Shown: piece by piece, positions 8,640 to 14,583 of the stretch
Layout: each line of letters begins with the position of its first letter
Position numbering within the stretch: the stretch's first letter is position 1
From: Kiritimatiellia bacterium
Lineage (GTDB): Bacteria; Verrucomicrobiota; Kiritimatiellia; RFP12; UBA1067
Reading direction: 5' to 3'
Assembly: GCA_017628165.1 (NCBI GenBank)
Contig: JAGBZQ010000020.1
Coordinates: forward strand, 1 to 22,648
Length of the DNA: 22,648 nt
The notes under the pieces: model-generated
What the model was told of the DNA's origin: nothing
Databases searched by the model: none
Seen by the model: only the letters and a program-made list of their open reading frames with translations
Program-made: the position numbers and the translations under genes

Positions 8640-8690
8640 AAAACGGAGATTTTTTGCTGATATAAAAAAATATCGTTAAAAAGATAAAAA

Positions 8691-8729
8691 ATCAAATTTC
8701 CCCCTTGCATTATGTAAGGGGGATTTGAT
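8691..8729. repeat. Long inverted repeat overlapping the tRNA promoter
   Basis: ATCAAAT (8691-8697) pairs with ATTTGAT (8723-8729), and inside it CCCCCTT (8700-8706) pairs with AAGGGGG (8716-8722). CAT (8708-8710) and ATG (8712-8714) continue the symmetry around a single central T. Breaks are a 2-nt bulge (8698-8699) and one G/T mismatch. It could be an operator, or a terminator for the upstream chaperone gene, although no proper U-tract follows on the + strand. It contains the -35 element and abuts the -10 of the tRNA promoter. Confidence 0.75.
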
Positions 8730-8734
8730 ATAAT
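8705..8734 (+). promoter_or_regulatory. Promoter of the tRNA-Asp/tRNA-Gln unit
   Basis: TTGCAT (8705-8710), an 18-bp spacer ending in TGA, then a perfect TATAAT (8729-8734) form an extended -10 promoter. Predicted transcription starts near 8741, about 15 nt before the mature tRNA-Asp 5' end. The whole -35 and spacer lie within the inverted repeat at 8691-8729. Confidence 0.8.
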
Positions 8735-8755
8735 ATTGCCACTTTCAGGAACGCG

Positions 8756-8832
8756 GGGGTCGTGGCGCAATTGGTTAGCGCACTGGACTGTCGATCCGGG
8801 GGTTGCGGGTTCGAGCCCCGTCGACCCCGCCA
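8756..8832 (+). tRNA. tRNA-Asp (GTC)
   Basis: A 77-nt cloverleaf. The acceptor GGGGTCG (8756-8762) pairs with CGACCCC (8822-8828), the discriminator is G, and CCA is encoded (8830-8832). The anticodon stem CTGGA/TCCGG encloses the loop CTGTCGA with GTC at 8790-8792. The T-arm contains TTCGAGC. It reads GAC and GAT codons. Confidence 0.97.
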
Positions 8833-8851
8833 GTACGGAAAGTCGCGAGAT

Positions 8852-8925
8852 TGCCTCGTGGTGTAATGGTAGCACCGCAGATTCTGATTCTGCTTGTTGG
8901 GGTTCGAGTCCCTGCGAGGCAACCA
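8852..8925 (+). tRNA. tRNA-Gln (CTG)
   Basis: A 74-nt cloverleaf, 19 nt after tRNA-Asp. The acceptor TGCCTCG (8852-8858) pairs with CGAGGCA (8915-8921), the discriminator is A, and CCA is encoded (8923-8925). The anticodon stem GCAGA/TCTGC holds the loop TTCTGAT with CTG at 8884-8886, which reads CAG. A second tRNA-Gln (TTG) for CAA would be expected elsewhere in the genome. It is co-transcribed with tRNA-Asp. Confidence 0.95.
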
Positions 8926-8940
8926 TTAAAGTAGAAGAAG

Positions 8941-8962
8941 CCGCGTTAGACGCGGTTTTTTT
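8941..8962 (+). terminator. Intrinsic terminator of the tRNA unit
   Basis: The stem CCGCGT (8941-8946) pairs with ACGCGG (8950-8955) around a 3-nt TAG loop, followed by seven T (8956-8962), and further T after one G. It lies 15 nt after tRNA-Gln. This is the only textbook intrinsic terminator I find in the window. Confidence 0.9.
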
Positions 8963-9025
8963 GTTTTTATGTTTCCCACTTAATCTTCAATGGGGCCCGG
9001 TTCCCCGTGAGCTCTCCCACGAGAT

Positions 9026-9055
9026 TTGCTGAATTTTGGTATAATTTGATATAAT
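9026..9055 (+). promoter_or_regulatory. Tandem promoters of the antiporter-rimO operon
   Basis: Two extended -10 elements lie 10 bp apart: TGG-TATAAT (9037-9045) and TGA-TATAAT (9047-9055). The second has TTGCTG (9026-9031) at 18-bp spacing, as in the tRNA promoter. The first has no recognisable -35. The downstream start would be near 9062, giving a leader of about 20 nt. Confidence 0.75.
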
Positions 9056-9082
9056 ATTGAAAATAAAATATTAGAGGTGCTT

Positions 9083-10453
9083 ATGACTTTCTTTAAAAAA
9101 CTTCCTCCAAGCGAAACAAAGCTTTTAGACAAGGCGGAGATCGATCGTAGATATCGCTTCCGTCGGTGGACTCTTGTGCCTACGATTACGCTTGGCTATT
9201 CGCTTTATTATGTATGCCGTCTTGCGTTCAGCGCTACGAAAAAGTCTCTCATCGATTCCGGCACTTATTCATCGGTCGAAGTCGGTTGGATTGGTTCTGC
9301 AATGCTTATCGCATACGCTGCAGGCAAGCTGTTCAATGGCTTTCTTGCTGACCATGCAAACATCCGCCGCTTTTTCAGTTTTGCTTTGCTTGTCTCATCT
9401 ATTGCAAATTTCCTCGTAGGGCTTCATCTTCCTGCGATGATGCTTGTGGGCGTCTGGGGGGTGAATGGATATTTTCAGGCGGCTGGTGCGCCAAACTGCG
9501 TTGTCGGCATAACGCGTTGGTTTCCTTCCAAAACGCGTGGCACATGGTATGGCGTATGGAGCGCAAGTCACGGTATCGGAGAGGCGCTCGGGTATATTAT
9601 CACCGCATTTGTCATTGTTTCATTCGGATGGATGTGGGGCTTTAGGTGCGCGGCGCTTTTTGGTCTTTTCGGGGTTGTTATCGCATATCTTTTTATGCGT
9701 GACTCTCCGGAGAGCGAGGGTTTGCCAAGCGTCGCTGAGTACGAGGGATCTCGGACTGCCACATCCAACGCGCAGAAGTCCGTAGGCGGAGCGCAATGGA
9801 GCGTTCTTAAGAACTGGGCGGTGTGGATGATTGCTCTCGCGGCGCTTTTCGCCTATATGAGCCGTTATGCGATTATCGACTGGGGAATGTATTTTATGCA
9901 GGAGAAGAAGGGATATGAAGTTACCGATGCTGCATATATAATCGGAATAAATTCCATAGTTGGCGGCATAGCGAGTATTCTTTGCGGCTGGATTACGGAC
10001 AAGTTCTTCGGCTCGCGCCGCAATGTCGTGGCTCTTGTCTGCGGTATTCTCAACGTTGTCGCTCTCTCGCTCTTTATGTTCTCCCCGGGCAGGAATCCTG
10101 TGATTGACACGGTGGCGATGGTACTCTTCGGAATTGCTATTGGCGTTCTTCTTACATACTTTGGCGGACTTATGGCTGTGGACCTTGTTCCCAAGGCTGC
10201 GGCTGGCGCAGCGCTCGGCGTTTGCGGAATGGCGAGCTATGTGGGTGCGGCGCTTCAGTCGTTTGTGAGCGGCTATCTTATTCGCGCAAAGGACGATCCG
10301 CTCTCTCAGGTCAATCGTTTTTATGACGTGACCGTCAATGCTTTCGGACGCAGCTTCACGTTTGATTGGATTGCGCTTTTCTGGATCGGAGCGGCCGTTC
10401 TTTCCATCGTTTGCGCTCTAACGGTCTGGAATGCCCGTGCGGAGGAAGAGTGA
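9083..10453 (+). CDS. Organophosphate:phosphate antiporter of the major facilitator superfamily (GlpT/UhpT/UhpC-like)
   Basis: An inner-membrane carrier expected to exchange inorganic phosphate for a sugar phosphate or glycerol 3-phosphate. The 456 residues and about twelve hydrophobic segments fit the OPA family. Counting from the ATG at 9083, Arg46 (YYVCRLAFS), His163 (SASHGIGE) and Arg261 (YMSRYAIIDW) line up with the two phosphate-binding Arg residues and the substrate-site His of GlpT, so transport rather than pure sensing is plausible. The Lys that follows the first Arg in GlpT is Leu here. The substrate cannot be read from sequence. A GTG at 9077 is in frame, but AGAGG at 9073-9077 is well spaced for the ATG at 9083, so I prefer the ATG. 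rimO follows after 18 nt without its own promoter. No uhpAB-type regulator is nearby. Confidence 0.85.
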   Translation: MTFFKKLPPSETKLLDKAEIDRRYRFRRWTLVPTITLGYSLYYVCRLAFSATKKSLIDSGTYSSVEVGWIGSAMLIAYAAGKLFNGFLADHANIRRFFSFALLVSSIANFLVGLHLPAMMLVGVWGVNGYFQAAGAPNCVVGITRWFPSKTRGTWYGVWSASHGIGEALGYIITAFVIVSFGWMWGFRCAALFGLFGVVIAYLFMRDSPESEGLPSVAEYEGSRTATSNAQKSVGGAQWSVLKNWAVWMIALAALFAYMSRYAIIDWGMYFMQEKKGYEVTDAAYIIGINSIVGGIASILCGWITDKFFGSRRNVVALVCGILNVVALSLFMFSPGRNPVIDTVAMVLFGIAIGVLLTYFGGLMAVDLVPKAAAGAALGVCGMASYVGAALQSFVSGYLIRAKDDPLSQVNRFYDVTVNAFGRSFTFDWIALFWIGAAVLSIVCALTVWNARAEEE

Positions 10454-10471
10454 TTTTTTGGCAGGATGGTT

Positions 10472-11725
10472 ATGGTCAAGGCTAAAACATCGCTTTCGCT
10501 TGTTTCCTTGGGGTGCGCCAAGAATGCTGTCGATCTTCAGGTGATGGTAGGCAATCTCCTCAAGGACGGAAGTGTTCTTTCGTCTGATCCTGACAGGGCG
10601 GATGTGGTAATCGTCAACACCTGTTCGTTCATTGCTTCGGCGCGCGAGGAGGCGGAAAGTGAAATTCTTCGCGCACTTGAGTTGAAGGCTCGCGGCAATT
10701 TCGGCAAGGTGGTTGTTACGGGGTGTTATCCTGAGCGCTATCCAAAGGCAAAGGCGAAATTTCCCGGTGTAGATGTCTGGCAGGGCGTTCCATCCGAATG
10801 GATAGAGCCAAAGATGCCGGAGCTTAGATTTACCGGTAAAGCTTTTGCTTATCTGAAGATCGCAGAAGGCTGCTGCCACAAGTGTGCATACTGCGCTATC
10901 CCGTCGATTCGCGGCAAGTTCAGGTCTCGTCCAATGGATCAGATATTGCGCGAGGCCAAAGCGCTTGTGAAAAGCGGCTGCCGCGAGCTTAATATTGTAG
11001 CGCAAGATCCGATGCTTTACGGATGCGATTTCAAAGACGGCACCCGCCTTACAGATCTTCTCTGGAAGCTTGACGCCATCAAAGGCGAATTTTGGATTCG
11101 CGTTCTTTATAGCTATCCGAGTGAGATTACCGAGGAGTTTGTGGACTGGCTGAACAATGCTCGCCACGCCGTCAAATATGTGGATGTGCCGCTTCAGCAT
11201 ACCGATCCCGTAGTGTTGGCGAAGATGAACCGCAAGGGTGCAATTGAAGCGTCCCTTTCGGTGGCGGAGATTTTGCGCGAGGCGGTTCCCGGAATTACAC
11301 TTCGGACAACGGTTATCACAGGTTTCCCGGGCGAGACCGAGCGTCGTTTCAACGCGCTCCTCGCAGATATGCGCAGGATGCAGTTTGATCGTCTCGGCGC
11401 TTTCGCGTTTAGTCCGGAGAAGGGGACGAAGGCCGCGAAGATGTCTTCGCGTCCTTCGCGGGCCGTCGCCCAGGAGCGTGAGCGTCTCGTTATGAAAGAG
11501 GCCGAGAAGCGCTGGAAGGTGAAGGCTGGGAAGCTTGTGGGATCCGAGAGCGTCGCGCTTGTCGTGGCTCCTGGCGTGGCACGAATGCCGTCGCAGGCTC
11601 CCGATGTGGATGGAGTTGTTTATCTTCTTGATTCTCGCAAGGCCCGAAACGTGGAGGTTGGTGAGTTTATCAACATTCGCATTGAAGGAGTTTCTGGTTT
11701 TGACTTTGAGGGTGAAGTTATATGA
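10472..11725 (+). CDS. rimO: Ribosomal protein S12 methylthiotransferase RimO
   Basis: A radical-SAM enzyme that adds a methylthio group to the conserved Asp of ribosomal protein S12. Residues counted from the ATG at 10472: Cys15 (SLGCAKN), Cys51 (VNTCSF) and Cys85 (TGCYPERY) for the N-terminal 4Fe-4S cluster; the radical-SAM CxxxCxxC at 134, 138 and 141 within EGCCHKCAYC; PSIRGKFRSRP, typical of RimO rather than MiaB; and a C-terminal TRAM domain (about 350-417). At 417 aa it is slightly shorter than usual, mainly in the linker between the two cluster domains. An ATG at 10466 is also in frame, but GCAGGA sits 5 nt before the one at 10472. The stop overlaps the next start (ATGA, 11722-11725), so translation is coupled. 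Confidence 0.92.
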   Translation: MVKAKTSLSLVSLGCAKNAVDLQVMVGNLLKDGSVLSSDPDRADVVIVNTCSFIASAREEAESEILRALELKARGNFGKVVVTGCYPERYPKAKAKFPGVDVWQGVPSEWIEPKMPELRFTGKAFAYLKIAEGCCHKCAYCAIPSIRGKFRSRPMDQILREAKALVKSGCRELNIVAQDPMLYGCDFKDGTRLTDLLWKLDAIKGEFWIRVLYSYPSEITEEFVDWLNNARHAVKYVDVPLQHTDPVVLAKMNRKGAIEASLSVAEILREAVPGITLRTTVITGFPGETERRFNALLADMRRMQFDRLGAFAFSPEKGTKAAKMSSRPSRAVAQERERLVMKEAEKRWKVKAGKLVGSESVALVVAPGVARMPSQAPDVDGVVYLLDSRKARNVEVGEFINIRIEGVSGFDFEGEVI

Positions 11726-12663
11726 CGGGGTATATTCCATTCGTGAACGAAGATGTTGCTTCGCGCGATCTCAAGTATTATATCTTTGACTGGGATGACA
11801 ATATCCTCCACATGCCCACGAAGATACGCATGGAGTATCGCGGTGATGATGACGGCGAATGGTGCCCTGTGGAGGTTTCAACATCCACTTTTTCGCTTAT
11901 AAGAACAGATACCGATCACTATCGCCCGCCGCAGAACGGAGGTTGGGATGAGGCGTTCCGCAATTTCGCCGATTCTGAGGAGAAGACGGCGCCGAATACT
12001 TTTCTTGAGGATACGATGGCGGCTCTCGCCAAGGTGGCGGCTGGAGAGAAGCCATCTCCGAGCTACAACACGTTTCGCAAGACGCTGATAGAAGGGCGCA
12101 TATTTGCCATAGTCACCGCGCGTGGCCATGCGCCGGAAACGATAGAGAAGGCTGTCCGGCTTTTTATAGAGAACGCGCTTACTCCATTCGAGCGTGATAC
12201 GATGATGTCGAATTTAAGAGGGTACCGCAAATGGCTCGATAAGGTGGAGAAGTTTGGTACGGACGAGGAAGAGCTGGATTACTACCTTTCGATGTGCCGT
12301 TATTCGGCCGTTACTTATCACGGATTCAAGAAACGCATGGCGAACGACCCTATTTACAAGGAAAAACTCGCCGTGGCTACGACTGCTTCAAGGCCGGAGC
12401 TTGCCAAAGAGTTTGCAATCCGGGATTTTGTGGAGCATGTCTTTCACATGTTGCGCAGGACCGGAGGTCTCAACCGTTTTGTGGCAATTGGTTTCTCGGA
12501 TGATGACAAGGGCAATGTCAAGAGCGTTTCGCGCTATATCCGCGCCGAGCTCTCCCGCCGTTTCGAGGGTATAAAGTTTGTGGTGTATGATACGTCAGAC
12601 AGGTCGCTTTCAAAAGGGCGCAAGGTGTGCGTGTCGGGGCAGATGAATCTGCCGGGATTCTGA
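11722..12663 (+). CDS. HAD-superfamily-like protein of unknown substrate (313 aa)
   Basis: Seen: HAD motif I as FDWDDN with Asp23 and Asp25 (the nucleophile and general-acid positions), motif II Thr132 in IVTARG, and a motif IV-like acidic run SDDDKGN at 259-265. Lys263 in that run, or a Lys elsewhere, could serve motif III. The long insertion between motifs I and II (about 30-125) and the helical stretch 140-245 would be the cap, which sets the substrate. The family predicts a phosphatase or phosphotransferase, but I cannot name the substrate. It overlaps rimO by 4 nt and ends 11 nt before rsmB, so it is made together with two ribosome-modifying enzymes. This suggests, without proving, a role tied to translation. 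Confidence 0.75.
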   Translation: MTGYIPFVNEDVASRDLKYYIFDWDDNILHMPTKIRMEYRGDDDGEWCPVEVSTSTFSLIRTDTDHYRPPQNGGWDEAFRNFADSEEKTAPNTFLEDTMAALAKVAAGEKPSPSYNTFRKTLIEGRIFAIVTARGHAPETIEKAVRLFIENALTPFERDTMMSNLRGYRKWLDKVEKFGTDEEELDYYLSMCRYSAVTYHGFKKRMANDPIYKEKLAVATTASRPELAKEFAIRDFVEHVFHMLRRTGGLNRFVAIGFSDDDKGNVKSVSRYIRAELSRRFEGIKFVVYDTSDRSLSKGRKVCVSGQMNLPGF

Positions 12664-12674
12664 GGAGGCGTGTA

Positions 12675-13817
12675 ATGAAAGGAAATACCAGACGGGCAGC
12701 AGCGTTCGCGATGGTCAGGTGGCTTCAGACGCATGATTTTCCGCAGTCGCTTTTGCCGCGCGGCGAGGGGCGTGCTGAAGTGCAGGATATGCTATTTACG
12801 GCCATACGCAGGCTCAGGCCCTTGAGGAAGGTTTTAGGAGAGCTCCTGCCTAAATGGCCAAAGGGCGAGCTTGAGGCTTTGCTGTATATTGGCGCGGTGC
12901 AGATTCTTTATATGCCGTCCATTCCTGATTTTGCCGCAGTGAATGAGACTGTGGAGGCTGCCAAGGTATGCGAGAACAGGAGCATAGCCAGAGTCGTCAA
13001 CGGAACGCTCCGCAATCTCATCCGCCGCAAGGAGGAGTTTCTTGAGATGCTTGCCGCTTCGCCCCTTGAAGTGCGCGAGAGCCTTCCCACTCAGCTTGCC
13101 CGCCGCTGGACGGAGCGCTATGGCGCAGAAGGCGCCGAGGCGCTTGCGGTGTGGCACAATACGCCCGCGGAGACTTTTCTTGCATATCCCAACGGAGAAT
13201 ACAAGCTTTTGCCGAGGGCCATGAAGGTGGAGAATATGGACGGCTTTACCTCTGGAGGCTTTATAGTGCAGGATCCTGCCACACGTTTTGCGGTCGATCT
13301 CATATCTCCGGCGGGCGGAGAGAGGATTCTTGACGCATGCGCCGCGCCTGGAGGCAAGGCTATACAGATGGCATGGCGTGGCGCAGATGTGACTGCCTGT
13401 GAAGTGAATCCCGCCCGCAGGCGAAAGCTTGAGGAGAATATCGCCCGCACTAAAGTGCCGATAAAGGTGATCTCCGAGCTTTTTGGCGGTCCGTACGACA
13501 AGATTCTTGTTGATGCTCCGTGTTCGAATACGGGCGTTCTTCGCCGCAGGCCTGACGCCCGCTGGAACTGGACGGAGGATAAGCTTCGCCAGCTCGTCGC
13601 TCTTCAGGCGGACATTTTAGATGTTGCGGCGAAGCTTCTCGTCCCTGGAGGGCGGCTTGTCTATTCCACTTGTTCCAATGAGCCAGAGGAGAATGCAATG
13701 CAGGTGGAGGCGTTTTTGGAGCGTCACTCTGAATTTTCTTTTGTAGAGGCCACAGAATCCGTACCGTTCGATTCTGGCTGTGACGGCGCATTCGCCGCTG
13801 CGATGATCAAGCGGTAA
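12675..13817 (+). CDS. rsmB: 16S rRNA m5C967 methyltransferase RsmB
   Basis: A SAM-dependent methyltransferase expected to methylate C967 of 16S rRNA. The start at 12675 is fixed by GAGGAGG (12662-12668) 6 nt upstream; an upstream in-frame ATG inside the HAD gene lacks such a site. Residues 1-125 are a NusB-like RNA-binding domain. The catalytic domain has the SAM loop DACAAPGGK (220-228), motif IV DAPCS with Cys283, RRPDARWNW (291-299), and motif VI YSTCSN with the presumed nucleophile Cys333. The protein is 380 aa, shorter than the roughly 430 of E. coli RsmB. Another NOL1/NOP2/Sun family RNA m5C methyltransferase is possible, but the N-terminal NusB-like part favours RsmB. Confidence 0.88.
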   Translation: MKGNTRRAAAFAMVRWLQTHDFPQSLLPRGEGRAEVQDMLFTAIRRLRPLRKVLGELLPKWPKGELEALLYIGAVQILYMPSIPDFAAVNETVEAAKVCENRSIARVVNGTLRNLIRRKEEFLEMLAASPLEVRESLPTQLARRWTERYGAEGAEALAVWHNTPAETFLAYPNGEYKLLPRAMKVENMDGFTSGGFIVQDPATRFAVDLISPAGGERILDACAAPGGKAIQMAWRGADVTACEVNPARRRKLEENIARTKVPIKVISELFGGPYDKILVDAPCSNTGVLRRRPDARWNWTEDKLRQLVALQADILDVAAKLLVPGGRLVYSTCSNEPEENAMQVEAFLERHSEFSFVEATESVPFDSGCDGAFAAAMIKR

Positions 13818-13835
13818 GGCGTTTAAATGGCGTAA

Positions 13836-13865
13836 TTGGTCAAGAGAGCCGAAATTTGATATACT
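13836..13865 (+). promoter_or_regulatory. Promoter of the ABC-GldFG-like operon (leaderless)
   Basis: TTGGTC (13836-13841), an 18-bp spacer ending in TGA, then TATACT (13860-13865). Transcription would start near 13872-13873, at the ATG itself. No Shine-Dalgarno sequence precedes that ATG. Confidence 0.65.
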
Positions 13866-13872
13866 TCCCATT

Positions 13873-14583
13873 ATGCTTGAAGTTCGCAATATCGCCTTTT
13901 CATATCGCACTAAAGAAGTGCTGAAAGATGTCTCTTTCGTCGTTTCACCCGGCGAAACCGTGTGCATTGTCGGTGATAATGGAGTTGGGAAGTCTACTTT
14001 GATGCGGGTTCTTGCTACTGTTCTTATGCCAGACGGCGGCAGTATTAGGATTGACGGCAAGGATGCTTTGCGAAATCCCGTGAGATATCGCCGTGAGATA
14101 GGTTTTCTTCAGGAGGATCCGGCGCTCTACGATGATATGACGGTCAAAGACTACCTCACGTATCGCGCCAGGCTGAAGGGTGAGCCAGATAAGCGGATTC
14201 GCCGCAGAATCGGCGAGGCTTCCGAGGTTTGCCGGTTAAGGGCGCTTATGGCGCGGCAGATCCGCAACCTTTCATTCGGCGATAAAAAGCGTGTTGCGCT
14301 TGCGGACGCCATGCTTCTTAGGCCACGCGTCGTTCTTCTTGATGATGTTCTTGCCGGGCTTGATTGCTCGATGCGCGAAGCCGCCGGCGAGATTATCTCA
14401 TCGGTTGCCGCTTTTTCGAACGTGATAGTCACAGGGCATGAAATTGCAGACCTCGCTAAGTGGACTACCAGATTTATTGTTCTCGGATCCGGGCGGATAA
14501 CAGCATCTATATCTACGGCCGGAATGGAATGTTCAAGCGTCGTATCTCGTGTTGAGGCGGCATTGAAGGGTGGTGAGGCATGA
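13873..14583 (+). CDS. ABC transporter ATP-binding protein (GldA-like)
   Basis: The nucleotide-binding subunit of an ABC-2 type exporter, expected to pair with the next gene product on the inner face of the membrane. At 236 aa: Walker A GDNGVGKST (34-42), Q-loop Gln80, signature LSFGD (133-137) in place of LSGGQ, Walker B ending in Asp157-Asp158, and H-loop His189. The second Walker B acid, normally catalytic Glu, is Asp, so hydrolysis may be slow. The ATG lies only 7 nt after the -10 element and has no ribosome binding site, suggesting leaderless translation. The stop overlaps the next start by 4 nt. The substrate is unknown; the set resembles the GldA/GldF/GldG transporter found in gliding and many non-gliding bacteria. 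Confidence 0.85.
   Translation: MLEVRNIAFSYRTKEVLKDVSFVVSPGETVCIVGDNGVGKSTLMRVLATVLMPDGGSIRIDGKDALRNPVRYRREIGFLQEDPALYDDMTVKDYLTYRARLKGEPDKRIRRRIGEASEVCRLRALMARQIRNLSFGDKKRVALADAMLLRPRVVLLDDVLAGLDCSMREAAGEIISSVAAFSNVIVTGHEIADLAKWTTRFIVLGSGRITASISTAGMECSSVVSRVEAALKGGEA

Noticed and set aside
8653..8690. A/T-rich stretch with TATC and GATA arms as a possible terminator after the chaperone gene
   Set aside because: The arms are 4 bp of mostly A/T and no T-tract follows; too weak to call.
8756..8925. tRNA genes as attachment site of an integrated element
   Set aside because: No integrase gene and no repeated tRNA 3' end was found in the window; the tRNAs are complete and share a normal promoter and terminator.
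8990..9025. GGGG/CCCC and CGTG/CACG symmetry upstream of the antiporter promoter
   Set aside because: Arms of 4 bp with uneven loops; a chance level for a G/C-rich stretch. Kept out of the feature list.
10418..11740. 440-codon open frame on the - strand opposite rimO
   Set aside because: It covers rimO almost exactly, is rich in H, R and N as antisense shadows are, and no ribosome binding site was apparent.
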